Shown in pieces: positions 34,220 through 43,789 of a stretch of 64,000 bases of DNA. Origin of the DNA: Leucobacter chromiisoli (GTDB taxonomy: Bacteria > Actinomycetota > Actinomycetes > Actinomycetales > Microbacteriaceae). The notes beneath the pieces were generated by a model. It saw nothing but the letters and a program-made list of their open reading frames with translations. It was not told the DNA's origin and made no database searches. Where the stretch lies: the NCBI RefSeq assembly GCF_016522505.1, contig NZ_JAEHOH010000009.1, positions 124,001 to 188,000 on the forward strand, read 5' to 3'. Made by a program: the position numbers and the translations under genes. Every line of letters starts with the position of its first letter. Positions within the stretch are counted from its first letter, which is position 1.

Positions 34220-34774
34220 ATGTCTGAAGCGCGCGACCAGCTCATCGAACTCATCAAGGACGAGGCCGTCTTCCACGGGGACTTCACCCTCACCAGCGGC
34301 AAGCGGGCGAGCTACTACATCGATCTGCGCAAGCTGAGCCTCGACCACCGCGCCGCGCCGCTGATCGGGCAGGTCATGCTCGACCTCATCGATGACATCG
34401 ACGGCGTGGTGGCCGTCGGCGGGCTCACCATGGGCGCCGACCCGATCGCCTCGGCGATCATGCACCAGGGGGTCGCGCGTGGCCAGGTCTACGACTCGTT
34501 CGTCGTGCGCAAGGAGCCGAAGGATCACGGCCGCGGACGCCAGGTGGAGGGGCCGGACCTCGAAGGCAAGCGCGTCGTGGTGGTCGAGGACACCTCGACC
34601 ACCGGAGGATCCCCGCTCACGGCCATCGAGGCCCTCAAGAAGGTCGGCGCCGAGATCGCGGCGGTCGCCGTGGTCGTGGACCGCCAGGCTCCCGCCAAGG
34701 CCCGCATCGAGGGCGAGGGCTACGAGTACCGCTACGCGATCGGCCTCGACGACCTCGGCCTCGAGGCGCAGTAG
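34220..34774 (+). CDS. pyrE: Orotate phosphoribosyltransferase
   Basis: 184 residues. HGDFTLTSGKRASYYIDLRKL is the OPRT N-terminal block, and VVVVEDTSTTGGSPLTAIEALKK is the PRPP-binding motif. It makes orotidine 5'-phosphate for pyrimidine synthesis. It is a housekeeping gene interrupting the catabolic region. The stop codon falls within a tandem repeat. Confidence 0.95.
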   Translation: MSEARDQLIELIKDEAVFHGDFTLTSGKRASYYIDLRKLSLDHRAAPLIGQVMLDLIDDIDGVVAVGGLTMGADPIASAIMHQGVARGQVYDSFVVRKEPKDHGRGRQVEGPDLEGKRVVVVEDTSTTGGSPLTAIEALKKVGAEIAAVAVVVDRQAPAKARIEGEGYEYRYAIGLDDLGLEAQ

Positions 34775-34845
34775 CAACGAGGCGCAGGAGCGACGAAGCG
34801 CAATAACGGCGAGGCGCATAACGACGCACCGCAGTAGCGGCGCAC
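34767..34845. repeat. 16-bp degenerate tandem repeat across the pyrE stop
   Basis: Five units at 34767, 34783, 34799, 34815 and 34830 with core CGCAGTAGCGACGAGG. It starts in the last codons of pyrE and fills the gap to the convergent regulator gene. Confidence 0.8.
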
Positions 34846-34847
34846 CC

Positions 34848-35651
34848 TCAGCCGTCGGCGTCCTCGGCGGAGGAGTACGCCGAGAAGCGCAGCCCGGGCC
34901 TGCGGCTCAGCCCGCGGGAGAGCGCCAGCGCCGCGGTCTGCACCGCCGGTCCGATGCGGCGCGGGTCGAACTCCCCCGCCCAGCCCGCCGCCGACAGCGC
35001 GGCGATGGGTTCGCCTCCCGCGCCCCTGATCGCGGCGGCTGCGCAGGCGATCCCGGGTCCGCTCTCCTCGCGTTCGTACGAGATCCCCGATGCTCGGATC
35101 CGCGCGAGCTCGCGCCACAGCTTCTCGGGGTCGGTGATCGTCTGCGGGCCGACCTTGCGCAGGCCGCCCGCGATGAAGTCGTCGATGGTCTCATCGGGAG
35201 TGAGCGCGAGCAGGGCCTTGCCGACGCCCGTGGCGTGGGCGGGCATCCGTCCGCCGACCCTACTCGGCAGCCGCGGCCCGCGTTTCACGGGCAGGATCTC
35301 GATGTACACCACCTCGCCGCCCTCGAGGATCGCGAGGTGCACCGTCAGGTTCACCGCGTTGCGGAGGTCGGTCATCGAGGCGAGCGCCAGCTTGCGCAGG
35401 TCGCGGGGCCTCGCGGCGAGCTCGCCGAGCTCGAAGACGCGGATGCCGAGGCGCAGGCCGGCCCCCGTCCGCTCGAGGAAGCGATGGGCGACGAGATCGC
35501 CCGCGATGCGGGAGACCGTCGACTTCGCGAGGCCGGTGCGGCGTGCGAGCTCGGAGACGCTCACAGCCCGGTCGCCGGGCTCGAATGCGGAGAGGAGGAG
35601 GGCCACCCGCGAAACCATCGAGACGGACTCGTTCCGTTCAGTGGGACACAT
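34848..35651 (-). CDS. IclR family transcriptional regulator
   Basis: 267 residues. The N-terminal winged helix (VSRVALLLSAFEPGDRAVSVSELARRTGLAKSTVSRI...) and C-terminal effector domain (MPAHATGVGKALLALTP, GISYEREESGPGIACAAAAIRG) match IclR. It is divergent from the hydratase-led catabolic operon and probably controls it in response to a pathway metabolite. Its own promoter overlaps an inverted repeat. Confidence 0.92.
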   Translation of the reverse strand: MCPTERNESVSMVSRVALLLSAFEPGDRAVSVSELARRTGLAKSTVSRIAGDLVAHRFLERTGAGLRLGIRVFELGELAARPRDLRKLALASMTDLRNAVNLTVHLAILEGGEVVYIEILPVKRGPRLPSRVGGRMPAHATGVGKALLALTPDETIDDFIAGGLRKVGPQTITDPEKLWRELARIRASGISYEREESGPGIACAAAAIRGAGGEPIAALSAAGWAGEFDPRRIGPAVQTAALALSRGLSRRPGLRFSAYSSAEDADG

Positions 35652-35686
35652 GCTTTGAGTATCCCGTTCGGGTCAGCAGAATTCAA
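35652..35686 (-). promoter_or_regulatory. Leaderless promoter of iclR-type gene
   Basis: Minus strand: TTGAAT (complement of 35681-35686), exactly 17 bp, GATACT (complement of 35658-35663), six bases, then the ATG at 35651. Confidence 0.65.
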
Positions 35687-35694
35687 GTGACCCG
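35669..35694. promoter_or_regulatory. Putative IclR operator
   Basis: CGGGTCA (35669-35675), 12 bp, TGACCCG (35688-35694), a perfect 7-bp inverted repeat. It covers the -35 box of the regulator gene in the divergent spacer, the usual site for autoregulation and pathway control. Confidence 0.55.
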
Positions 35695-35744
35695 GGCAGC
35701 CGGGCCGCAACGACGAGGTCGCGAGATGACGGATGAGGTCACAG

Positions 35745-36548
35745 ATGAACGACGAACGGTTCGCCCGCTTCGGCGACGCACTCCTGGAGGCGTACGAGAC
35801 GCAGCAGCCGACGAGCCCGCTGACCGCCTCGGAGCCGGATCTGACGCCGCAGGACGCCTATGGGATCCAGCTGCACCAGGTGCGCGCCTGGAAGGCCGCC
35901 GGCCGGCGGGTGCGCGGGTACAAGGTGGGGCTCACATCGAAGGCGATGCAGCGCCAGCTCGGCGTCGACCAGCCCGACTTCGGCCACCTCTTCGATGACA
36001 TGGTGCTCGACGGCTCGGCGCCCATTCCCACTGAGCGGTTCATCTCACCCAGGGTCGAACCCGAGATATCGTTCGTCCTCGGGCGTGAGCTCGCCGGTCC
36101 GGGGCTCACCCTGCCCGACGTGCTTGAGGCCGTCGACTACGCCGTCGCGTCGATCGAGATCATCGACTCGCGCATCGCCGACTGGCGGATCGGGCTCGCC
36201 GACACGATCGCCGACAACGCATCCTCGGGAGCGCTGATGCTCGGCTCCACCCCGCTCGCGATCGATGCGCGGGATCTCGGGCTCATCGGCTGCGTGCTCA
36301 CCCGCAACGGCGAGGTCGTCGGCACGGGAGCCGGCGCCGCCGTCCTCGGACACCCGCTGAACGGCGTGCTCTGGCTGGCGAACACGCTGGGTGCGCTGGG
36401 TCAGCCCCTCGAAGCCGGGTCCATCGTCATGGCGGGCGCCGTCTGCGCCGCGGTGCCGGCAGCGCCGGGCGACGTCGTCACCGCATCCTTCGCCGGGCTC
36501 GGATCCGTCTCCGCGCGGTTCTCCGACCCCCAGAACACCAACGCATAA
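35745..36548 (+). CDS. mhpD: 2-Oxopent-4-enoate hydratase
   Basis: 267 residues, fumarylacetoacetase-like hydratase/decarboxylase fold. GYKVGLTSKAMQRQLGVDQPDFGHLFDDM, PRVEPEISFVLGREL, IEIIDSRI and DNASSGALMLG are the family blocks with the metal-binding acids. It adds water to 2-hydroxypenta-2,4-dienoate to give 4-hydroxy-2-oxovalerate. The ATG at 35745 is preferred over 35733 because GATGAGG lies six bases upstream. First gene of the rightward catabolic operon. Confidence 0.92.
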   Translation: MNDERFARFGDALLEAYETQQPTSPLTASEPDLTPQDAYGIQLHQVRAWKAAGRRVRGYKVGLTSKAMQRQLGVDQPDFGHLFDDMVLDGSAPIPTERFISPRVEPEISFVLGRELAGPGLTLPDVLEAVDYAVASIEIIDSRIADWRIGLADTIADNASSGALMLGSTPLAIDARDLGLIGCVLTRNGEVVGTGAGAAVLGHPLNGVLWLANTLGALGQPLEAGSIVMAGAVCAAVPAAPGDVVTASFAGLGSVSARFSDPQNTNA

Positions 36549-36560
36549 AGGAGTGCATGC

Positions 36561-37505
36561 ATGACCCTCTCCGCACAGGACACAGCGGCGGCGGACACCG
36601 GCCGCAGGCCCACGGCCGCCATCGTCGGCTCGGGCAACATCGGCACCGATCTGCTCGTGAAGCTGCTCCGCAGCGACCGATTCGAGGTCCACTCGCTCGT
36701 CGGCGTCGACCCGGCCTCCGACGGCCTCGCCCGCGCCCGCAGGCTCGGCGTCGAGGCCAGCCACGAGGGCGTCGACTGGCTGCTGGCGCACCCGCAGAAG
36801 CCCGACCTGGTCTTCGAGGCCACCTCTGCCGGTGCGCATCTCTCGAACGCGCCGCGGTACGCCGAGGCTGGCATCACCGCCATCGACCTCACGCCCGCGG
36901 CGATCGGACCCTTCGCGTGCCCCGCCGTCAACCTGACCGAGCACCTGGATGCGCCCAACGTCAACATGATCACCTGCGGCGGTCAGGCGACGATCCCGAT
37001 CGTCTCCGCCGTGTCCGAGGTGACCGATGTGCCCTACGCCGAGATCATCGCCTCCATCTCCTCGCGCTCCGCCGGCCCGGGCACCCGTGCCAACATCGAT
37101 GAGTTCACCGAGACCACGGCGCGCGCGCTCGAGACCGTGGGGGGAGCGGGGCGCGGCAAGGCGATCATCATCCTGAACCCCGTCGAACCCCCCATGATCA
37201 TGCGCGACACGGTGTTCTGCGCGATCGGCCCCGACGCCGACCGGGACGCGATCTCCGAGTCGATCCACCGACGGGTCGCCGAGGTGCAGCGGTACGTGCC
37301 GGGCTATCGGCTGCGCGCGGAGCCGCAGTTCGACGAGGCCAGCGAGCTCTGGGGCGGTCGCGCCAGGGTCGCGGTGTTCCTCGAGGTGAAGGGGCGGGGA
37401 GACTACCTGCCCGACTGGGCGGGGAACCTCGACATCATGACGGCCGCGGCCGTGCGGACCGGCGAGGTGCTCGCGCAGCGCTTCGCGAAGGAGAAGGCAG
37501 CATGA
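36561..37505 (+). CDS. mhpF: Acetaldehyde dehydrogenase (acylating)
   Basis: 314 residues. NAD-binding [18 protein letters not shown]; catalytic Cys139 in [32 protein letters not shown] is the family block. It converts acetaldehyde from the aldolase to acetyl-CoA, and the two enzymes form a channelling complex. AAAGGAG precedes the ATG. It overlaps the aldolase gene by four bases. Confidence 0.95.
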   Translation: MTLSAQDTAAADTGRRPTAAIVGSGNIGTDLLVKLLRSDRFEVHSLVGVDPASDGLARARRLGVEASHEGVDWLLAHPQKPDLVFEATSAGAHLSNAPRYAEAGITAIDLTPAAIGPFACPAVNLTEHLDAPNVNMITCGGQATIPIVSAVSEVTDVPYAEIIASISSRSAGPGTRANIDEFTETTARALETVGGAGRGKAIIILNPVEPPMIMRDTVFCAIGPDADRDAISESIHRRVAEVQRYVPGYRLRAEPQFDEASELWGGRARVAVFLEVKGRGDYLPDWAGNLDIMTAAAVRTGEVLAQRFAKEKAA

Positions 37506-38548
37506 ACAGCATCGATGAGACGCCCGTCCGCGTCCGGATCACGGACACGACGCTGAGGGACGGCAGCCACGCCGTCCGCCACCAGTTCACCGCCGAGCAG
37601 GTGGTCTCGGTGGCCAAGGCCCTCGACGCCGCCGGCGTGGCCAGGATCGAGGTCACCCACGGCGACGGACTCGCCGGATCCTCGTTCAACTACGGCTTCA
37701 GCAAGGTGCGCGACATCGAGCTCGTGGCGGCCGCGGCCGACGCGGTCGAGCGCGCCCAGATCGCGGTGCTGCTGCTGCCGGGTCTCGGCACGATCTCCGA
37801 TCTCCGCGAGGCCCGGGAGGCCGGCGCTTCGGTGGTGCGGGTCGCGACCCACTGCACCGAGGCCGACGTCTCGATCCAGCACTTCCAGGCGGCCCGCGAG
37901 ATGGGCATGGACACCGTCGGGTTCCTGATGCTCGCGCACCGCACCGGGCCGGCGGAGCTCGCCGCCCAGGCCCGCATCATGGCCGACGCCGGCTGCCAGT
38001 GTGTCTACGTCGTCGACTCGGCGGGCGCGCTCATGCCGCACACGGCGGCCGCACGGGTGAGCGCGCTCGTCCAGGAGCTCGGCGACGACGCCGAGGTGGG
38101 CTTCCACGGGCACCAGAACCTCTCGCTGGGGGTGGCGAACTCGATCGCCGCCGTCGAGGCGGGCGCTCGCCAGATCGACGGCACGCTGTGCGCGCTCGGC
38201 GCCGGCGCCGGCAACTCCCCCACCGAGATCGTCTCCGCGGCGTTCGACGGACTCGGCATCGAGACCGGCCTCGACGTCGAGCAGGCGCTCGCCGCCGCGG
38301 AGGAGGTGCTGCGTCCCATGATCGACCGCATGCCGGTCGCCGACCGAGCCTCCATCGTGCAGGGCCGCTACGGCGTCTACAACTCCTTCCTGCTGCACGC
38401 CGAGCGCGCGGCCGAGCGCTACGGGGTGCCGGCCTACCGCATCCTCAAGCACGTCGGCGAGGCCGGGTACGTGGGCGGCCAGGAGGACATGATCATCGAC
38501 GTCGCGATCTCGCTCGCGAACGAGGCAGAGAAGGAGGCCGTCCGATGA
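37502..38548 (+). CDS. mhpE: 4-Hydroxy-2-oxovalerate aldolase
   Basis: 348 residues, DRE-TIM metallolyase fold. [17 protein letters not shown] begins the barrel with the metal-binding Asp, and [22 protein letters not shown] carries the two His ligands. The small DmpG communication domain ([18 protein letters not shown]) is present. It cleaves 4-hydroxy-2-oxovalerate to pyruvate and acetaldehyde, the latter passed to the preceding dehydrogenase. Confidence 0.95.
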   Translation: MNSIDETPVRVRITDTTLRDGSHAVRHQFTAEQVVSVAKALDAAGVARIEVTHGDGLAGSSFNYGFSKVRDIELVAAAADAVERAQIAVLLLPGLGTISDLREAREAGASVVRVATHCTEADVSIQHFQAAREMGMDTVGFLMLAHRTGPAELAAQARIMADAGCQCVYVVDSAGALMPHTAAARVSALVQELGDDAEVGFHGHQNLSLGVANSIAAVEAGARQIDGTLCALGAGAGNSPTEIVSAAFDGLGIETGLDVEQALAAAEEVLRPMIDRMPVADRASIVQGRYGVYNSFLLHAERAAERYGVPAYRILKHVGEAGYVGGQEDMIIDVAISLANEAEKEAVR

Positions 38549-39342
38549 GCGCCGAGGAGTGGAACGAGGAGCGCGTCGCCGAGACGCTGCTCGCGGCGGA
38601 GGCGGAGCGGCGGGATCTGGGTCGCTTCACCGACGAGTGGCCGGGGCTCGACCTCGACACCGCGTACCGCGTGCAGCAGCTGATCGTCGACCGCAAGGTG
38701 GCCGACGGCGAGACCGTCGTGGGCGTCAAGCTCGGGCTCACGTCCCGCGCGAAGCAGCAGCGCATGGGCATCTCGTCCCCGCTGACCGCGGTGATCACCG
38801 ATCGGATGGTGCTCGAGGCCGGGGTGCCTCTCCAGACGGACGAGCTGATCCACCCGCGCGTCGAGCCCGAGATCGTCTTCGTCATGGCCGAGCGCCTGGA
38901 GGGTCCCGGCGTCACCGGAGCCTCCGCCATGGCGGCGGTCGGCAGCGTGCACGCCGGGCTCGAGGTGATCGACAGCCGCTATCGCGACTTCAGCTTCGCC
39001 CTGCCCGACGTCGTCGCCGACAACGCGTCGAGCGCGCGCTTCGTCGTCGGAGCCGACGGCCTCGACCCGAAGGGGCTCGATCTCCGGCTCGAGGCCTGCG
39101 TGCTCCGCGTCAACGGCGAGGTCGTCGACACCGCGACCGGAGCCGCTGTGCAGGGGCACCCGGCCGAGGCGCTCGCGCTCGCGGCCAACGAGCTCGGCCG
39201 GCGCGGCGAGGCCATCGAAGCGGGGTCGATCGTGCTCACGGGCGGCCTCACCGACGCCGTCTTCGTGCATCCCGGCGACGAGGTGAGCGTCGAGTTCACC
39301 TCCCTCGGCGCCGTCACGCTTCCCGTCAGGGGCGGATCATGA
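38545..39342 (+). CDS. 4-Oxalocrotonate (2-oxo-3-hexenedioate) decarboxylase
   Basis: 265 residues, paralogue of the hydratase at 35745 (VVGVKLGLTSRAKQQRMGI, PRVEPEIVFVMAERLEG, LEVIDSRYRDF, DNASSARFVVG). One of the pair is the hydratase and the other the decarboxylase (DmpH/XylI type). This one is assigned decarboxylase by its order after the aldolase and its closer fit to that branch, but the two could be swapped. Overlaps both neighbours by four bases. Confidence 0.82.
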   Translation: MSAEEWNEERVAETLLAAEAERRDLGRFTDEWPGLDLDTAYRVQQLIVDRKVADGETVVGVKLGLTSRAKQQRMGISSPLTAVITDRMVLEAGVPLQTDELIHPRVEPEIVFVMAERLEGPGVTGASAMAAVGSVHAGLEVIDSRYRDFSFALPDVVADNASSARFVVGADGLDPKGLDLRLEACVLRVNGEVVDTATGAAVQGHPAEALALAANELGRRGEAIEAGSIVLTGGLTDAVFVHPGDEVSVEFTSLGAVTLPVRGGS

Positions 39343-40166
39343 GCACGACCGTCATCCGGCTGCCCCTCTCGAAGCGGGATCCGATCCGGGTGAGCGCGGG
39401 CCGGATGCGGGTCTACCGCGGAGCGGTGGGCGTCGTCGTCGCCCTGCTGCTGCTCGAACTCGTCTCGCGGGTCGGGATCATCCCCTCCGATCTGCTGCCG
39501 CCCGTCTCCCGGGTGCTCGCCGACACGGGCGGCCTGCTCGTGAACCCCGGCTTCCTCGGGGACGTCGGCGCCACGATCGCCGCCTGGGCACTGGGCCTCG
39601 GCATCGCGATCCTCGTCGCAGTGCCCCTCGGGCTGATCCTCGGCTCGTTCCGGGTCGCCTACGAGGCCTCCTCCACCGTGGTGGAGTTCCTGAGGCCGAT
39701 CCCATCGGTCGCGCTGATCCCGCTCGCGATCCTCGTGTTCGGCCAGGGCACGGAGATGAAGGTCGCGCTCGCCGTGTACGCGGCGATCTGGCCCGTCTTC
39801 TTCAACACGGTCTACGGCGTGCGCGACGTGGATCCCGTGACGAAGGACACCGCGAAGTCGTTCCGCCTGAGCCCGCTCGGCACGCTCTGGCACGTCGGGA
39901 TGCGGCACGCCGGCCCGTTCATCTTCACCGGAATCCGGATCTCGGCTGCGATCGCGCTGATCGTCACGATCAGCGCCGAGCTGCTGGCCGGGTCGTCGAG
40001 CGGGATCGGCGCGTTCATCCTGCGCACGAGCTCGGGAGGCGGCGACACCGCCCTGGTCTTCGCCGGCACGATCGTCGCCGGGCTCCTCGGCATCATCATC
40101 AACTGGCTGCTGCAGCTCGTGGAGCGCCGCATGTTCGCCTGGAAGTTCGTGGGGGAGGACCAGTGA
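39339..40166 (+). CDS. ABC transporter permease (SsuC/TauC type), first
   Basis: 275 residues, about six membrane segments with the BPD inner-membrane loop (DTAKSFRLSPLGTLWHVGMRHAGPFIFTGI) that docks the ATPase. With the next permease, ATPase and lipoprotein it forms a nitrate/sulfonate/taurine-type importer. Its place inside the meta-cleavage operon suggests uptake of the aromatic growth substrate or a sulfonated or amino-aromatic precursor. Confidence 0.9.
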   Translation: MSTTVIRLPLSKRDPIRVSAGRMRVYRGAVGVVVALLLLELVSRVGIIPSDLLPPVSRVLADTGGLLVNPGFLGDVGATIAAWALGLGIAILVAVPLGLILGSFRVAYEASSTVVEFLRPIPSVALIPLAILVFGQGTEMKVALAVYAAIWPVFFNTVYGVRDVDPVTKDTAKSFRLSPLGTLWHVGMRHAGPFIFTGIRISAAIALIVTISAELLAGSSSGIGAFILRTSSGGGDTALVFAGTIVAGLLGIIINWLLQLVERRMFAWKFVGEDQ

Positions 40167-41035
40167 CCGCCGTGCAAGAGACCGCCCCGCCCGCAGAGTC
40201 TCGGGCGCAGAAGAAGGCCGCGGCCCCGAAGCAATCGTCGGCGAGGAAGGCCTGGTGGGGGCGCTTCGCGCTCCGCTGGGTGGTGCTGATCGCGCTGCTC
40301 GTCGTGTGGCAGGTGCTGACGACGGTCTTCACCTCCCCGTTCTTCCCGCAGCCGAGCCGGATCCTCGTGCGCTTCGCCGAGCTGTGGCTTCCCGGCGACG
40401 GCGAGTTCATCACCCGCAGCATGGGGGCCGACGTGCTCCCGTCGCTCGGGAGGATGCTGCTCGGCTTCGGCGTCTCCGTGGTGATCGCCGTCGTGCTCGG
40501 CGTCGCCATCGGCCTGAGCCGCGCCTTCGCCGACTACGTGGATCCCATCATCCAGTTCCTCAGGGCCGTGCCGCCGCCCGCACTCATCCCCGTGTTCCTC
40601 GTGCTCTTCGGCACGGGCGAGCAGATGCGCATCCTGCTCATCGCGTTCGGTACGGCCTGGCCGATCCTGCTGAACACCATCGAGGGCGTGCGCGGCATCG
40701 AACCGCTGAAGTACGAGACGGCCAGGGTGTTCCGCATCGGCTTCGTCGATCGCCTCACCCGCATCGTGCTGCCGGGCGCCGCCCCCAAGATCCTGGCCGG
40801 CGTGCGCACGAGCCTCGCGCTCGGCCTGATCCTGATGGTCATCTCCGAGATGGTCGCGAGCTCGAGCGGCATCGGCTTCTCGATCCTGCAGGCGCAGCGG
40901 GGCTTCGCGTTCCTCGACATGTGGGCCGGCATCGTGCTGCTCGGCGTGCTCGGCTTCATCCTCAACATCATCCTCACCGTCATCGAACGTCGTCTCCTCG
41001 CCTGGCAGCGCAGCTCGGGCCGCGAGACCGCCTGA
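40163..41035 (+). CDS. ABC transporter permease (SsuC/TauC type), second
   Basis: 290 residues; the GTG overlaps the preceding stop (GTGA). It has an Ala/Lys-rich cytoplasmic N-terminus, then membrane segments and the docking loop ETARVFRIGFVDRLTRIVLPGAAPKIL. It probably forms a heterodimer with the first permease, since both genes are intact and different in sequence. Confidence 0.9.
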   Translation: MTAVQETAPPAESRAQKKAAAPKQSSARKAWWGRFALRWVVLIALLVVWQVLTTVFTSPFFPQPSRILVRFAELWLPGDGEFITRSMGADVLPSLGRMLLGFGVSVVIAVVLGVAIGLSRAFADYVDPIIQFLRAVPPPALIPVFLVLFGTGEQMRILLIAFGTAWPILLNTIEGVRGIEPLKYETARVFRIGFVDRLTRIVLPGAAPKILAGVRTSLALGLILMVISEMVASSSGIGFSILQAQRGFAFLDMWAGIVLLGVLGFILNIILTVIERRLLAWQRSSGRETA

Positions 41036-41049
41036 ACGAGAGAAGACCC

Positions 41050-41829
41050 ATGCTGAACATCTCACATCTCACGCACACCTACGGCACCGGAGCGAAGGCG
41101 CACCTGGCGCTGAAGGACATCACCTTCGAGGTGCGATCGGGCGAGCTCGTCTCGATCGTCGGTCCCTCCGGCTGCGGCAAGACCACGCTGCTGCGCACGA
41201 TGGCCGGCCTAATGCCGCCGACCGGCGGCCGGGTGGAGTTCCTGGGCGAGCCGATCGTCGGCGTGCCCGAGGGTCTCGCGATGGTCTTCCAGGACTATCG
41301 CGGCTCCCTGTTCCCGTGGCTCTCGGTCGAGGCGAACGTCCGGTTCCCCCTGAAGCACCTGGGCCTCAGCTCCTCGGAGACCGCATCGCGCGTCTTGGAG
41401 TCGCTCGCGGCCGTCGGGCTCACGGGCTTCGAGAACCGCTACCCCTCCCAGCTCTCGGGCGGCATGCAGCAGCGCGTCGCGATCGCCCGCGCGCTGGCCT
41501 ACCGGCCGAAGATCCTGCTGATGGACGAGCCGTTCGCGTCGATCGACGCGCAGACCCGCGAGGATCTCGAGGACCTCGTGCTGCAGGTCAAGCGCCGCTT
41601 CGACATGACCATCCTCTTCGTCACCCACGACATCGACGAGAGCGTCTATCTCGCCGACCGGGTGGTCGTCCTCTCGAAGCCCCCGACCGAGGTGCTCACG
41701 ACCATCGACATCCCGCTGCCCGCGGAGCGCGACCAGATCACGACGAAGGAGAACCCCGACTTCATCCGCGTGCGGGGCGAGGTCGCCCGCCTGATCCGCC
41801 ACCCGGCGGGCGAGGAAGTCGCGGCGTGA
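41050..41829 (+). CDS. ABC transporter ATP-binding protein (SsuB/TauB type)
   Basis: 259 residues. Walker A GPSGCGKTT, Q-loop MVFQDYRGSLFPWLSV, signature LSGGMQQRVAIARAL, Walker B ILLMDEPFASID and H-loop VTHDIDES are all intact. It energises the two permeases encoded just upstream. Its stop overlaps the SDR start. Confidence 0.93.
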   Translation: MLNISHLTHTYGTGAKAHLALKDITFEVRSGELVSIVGPSGCGKTTLLRTMAGLMPPTGGRVEFLGEPIVGVPEGLAMVFQDYRGSLFPWLSVEANVRFPLKHLGLSSSETASRVLESLAAVGLTGFENRYPSQLSGGMQQRVAIARALAYRPKILLMDEPFASIDAQTREDLEDLVLQVKRRFDMTILFVTHDIDESVYLADRVVVLSKPPTEVLTTIDIPLPAERDQITTKENPDFIRVRGEVARLIRHPAGEEVAA

Positions 41830-42626
41830 ACCTCGACCTCGACGGCCGCACGGTCGTCGTCACCGGAGCCGGCTCGGGCATCGGGGCGGCCACCGCGGGG
41901 CTGCTGCTCGCCGAGGGCGCGTCGGTGCTCGCGGTCGACCGCGACGAGGCGGGCCTGGACGCCCTCGCCGAGGCGCAGGGATCCCCTCGCCTGCGGACGC
42001 TCGCCGCCGACGTCACGGACGCCGAGACCGCGACCGCTGCGCGGGATCTGGCGCTCGCCGAGTTCGAGGGGGTCGACGCCCTCGTGAACGGCGTGGGCGT
42101 CGCGGTCGCCCGCGACGGCTTCCTCGAGACCGGACTCGACGAGTGGCGCCGCGGGTTCGACGTGAACCTCTTCTCCGCCGTCGCGATGTGCCGGGCGTTC
42201 CTGCCGGCGCTGCTGCGGCGGCGGGGGACGATCGTCAACGTGGCCTCGACCTCGGGACGGTACCCCGAGCCGATGCTCGTCGACTACGCCGCGGCGAAGG
42301 CGGGGCTGCTCTCGCTCACGGGAGCGCTCGCCCAGGAGTTCGGGCCGCGGGGGGTGCGGGCCGTGGCGATGTCGCCGGGGCCCACCCGCACCGAGCTCTG
42401 GGAGCGGCCCGGCGGTTTCATCGACGCCCTCGCCGAGCGCACCGGCCTCGACCGGGAGGCCGCCGTCGAGCACCACGTCCGGGAGGTCCGCCGCGTCGCG
42501 CTGGGCCGCCCGGCCGAGGCGGAGGACGCCGCCCGGGCGATCGTCTTCCTCTGCTCCACCGCCGCGAAGCACATCACCGGCACGAACCTCGCCGTGCACG
42601 GCGGCATGGCCACACATCTCATGTAG
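41826..42626 (+). CDS. Short-chain dehydrogenase/reductase
   Basis: 266 residues. NAD(P) site TGAGSGIGAATAG, NGVG motif, catalytic Ser in NVASTSG, YAAAKAG (Tyr and Lys), and a C-terminal ITGTNLAVHGGMATHLM. The location in an aromatic operon suggests a cis-dihydrodiol or alcohol dehydrogenase yielding the catechol or an aldehyde. No ring dioxygenase is nearby to make a diol, so the exact reaction is open. Confidence 0.87.
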   Translation: MNLDLDGRTVVVTGAGSGIGAATAGLLLAEGASVLAVDRDEAGLDALAEAQGSPRLRTLAADVTDAETATAARDLALAEFEGVDALVNGVGVAVARDGFLETGLDEWRRGFDVNLFSAVAMCRAFLPALLRRRGTIVNVASTSGRYPEPMLVDYAAAKAGLLSLTGALAQEFGPRGVRAVAMSPGPTRTELWERPGGFIDALAERTGLDREAAVEHHVREVRRVALGRPAEAEDAARAIVFLCSTAAKHITGTNLAVHGGMATHLM

Positions 42627-42650
42627 CGGAGGGCGCGGCAGCGCCCTCCG
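42627..42650 (+). terminator. Intra-operon hairpin before the binding-protein gene
   Basis: A perfect 10-bp stem CGGAGGGCGC/GCGCCCTCCG with GGCA loop, starting right after the SDR stop. No T-tract. It probably serves as a processing or stability element or a partial terminator. Confidence 0.6.
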
Positions 42651-42712
42651 CGAGTCCAGCACACCCCAGAAAAATCGAACACCGCGTCATCGCGCATCTT
42701 CAAGGAGGAATC

Positions 42713-43714
42713 ATGCGTCATCGCATCGCCCACACCCGAACCGGCCGCGTCATCGCGGCGGCGAGCGCCGTCGCGCTCATGACCGGCCTCGCCGCCTGCT
42801 CGTCGGACGGCGGGGGAGACGACGCCCCGGCCGCCGACGGCGGAGCGCCGGAGACCTCGGAGCTGCTCGTCGGCATCGTGCCGGTGATCGACCACGCCTC
42901 GGTCTTCGTCGCCATCGACCAGGGATTCTTCGAGGAGGAGGGCCTCGACGTCACGGCCCAGCCGGCCCAGGGCGGCGCGGCCGCGGTGCCCGCGATGATC
43001 TCGGGCGAGATGCAGGCCGCCTTCGCGACCTACCCGTCCTTCCTGCTGTCCGAGAACAGCGGGATCGGCATCGACATCGTCGCGGAGGGCGTGCGGGGCA
43101 CCGAGGAGACCGCCGGCGTCTACGTCGCGCCCGACTCCGACATCGACGCCATCGCAGACCTCGAGGGCAAGAAGATCGCGGTGAACACGCTCAACAACAC
43201 GGGCGACCTCACGATCAAGACGCTGCTCGACGACGCCGGCGTCGACCCCGACTCGGTGGAGTTCATCGAGCTGGCGTTCCCCGACATGGTGCCGACGCTG
43301 AGCTCGGGCGGCGTGGATGCCGCGTGGCTGGTGGAGCCCTTCCAGACCGGCGGCCTCGAGGCCGGCATGAAGAAGGTGTTCTCCACCTACGAGGGCCCGA
43401 CCGAGGGCATCCCCGTCTCGGGCGTCGGCATGACGCGGGAGTTCGTGGAGAAGAACCCGAACACGGTCGCCGCGTTCTCGCGGGCGCTCGCGAAGGCGAA
43501 CGATCTGCTGGCCGAGGATCCGAGCCTCGCCGTCGATCTGCTGCCGACCTACTCCGAGGTGAGCGAGGAGGTCGCCTCGAAGCTCCAGCTGCCGCAGTGG
43601 ACCGCCGGCGGCCCCGACGCCGAGGAGATCTCTCGCTGGAACCAGCTCATGGAGGACCAGGGCGTCCTGAGCGCACCCGTCGACGTCGAGTCGATGGTGC
43701 GGACCGGGGACTAG
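42713..43714 (+). CDS. ABC transporter substrate-binding lipoprotein (NMT1/SsuA-like)
   Basis: 333 residues. The lipoprotein signal ends in GLAAC with the lipidated Cys, then an Asp/Gly linker. The mature part begins LLVGIVPVIDHASVFVAIDQGFFEEEGLDVTAQPAQGG and has the NMT1/SsuA two-lobe pattern (DLEGKKIAVNTLNNTGDLTIKTLL). It delivers the substrate to the importer encoded upstream. AAGGAGG lies close to the ATG. Flanked on both sides by stable hairpins, consistent with extra expression of the binding protein. Confidence 0.9.
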   Translation: MRHRIAHTRTGRVIAAASAVALMTGLAACSSDGGGDDAPAADGGAPETSELLVGIVPVIDHASVFVAIDQGFFEEEGLDVTAQPAQGGAAAVPAMISGEMQAAFATYPSFLLSENSGIGIDIVAEGVRGTEETAGVYVAPDSDIDAIADLEGKKIAVNTLNNTGDLTIKTLLDDAGVDPDSVEFIELAFPDMVPTLSSGGVDAAWLVEPFQTGGLEAGMKKVFSTYEGPTEGIPVSGVGMTREFVEKNPNTVAAFSRALAKANDLLAEDPSLAVDLLPTYSEVSEEVASKLQLPQWTAGGPDAEEISRWNQLMEDQGVLSAPVDVESMVRTGD

Positions 43715-43720
43715 ACCGCG

Positions 43721-43749
43721 GGCGGGCGGGGGCGCCGCTCCCGCCCGCC
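43721..43749 (+). terminator. Hairpin after the binding-protein gene
   Basis: A 10-bp GC stem (GGCGGGCGGG with CCCGCCCGCC) and a 9-base loop directly after the stop codon. No T-tract. Confidence 0.5.
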
Positions 43750-43789
43750 GAACCCCGATCCTCCCGTCATCAGAAAGAAGGAATACACC

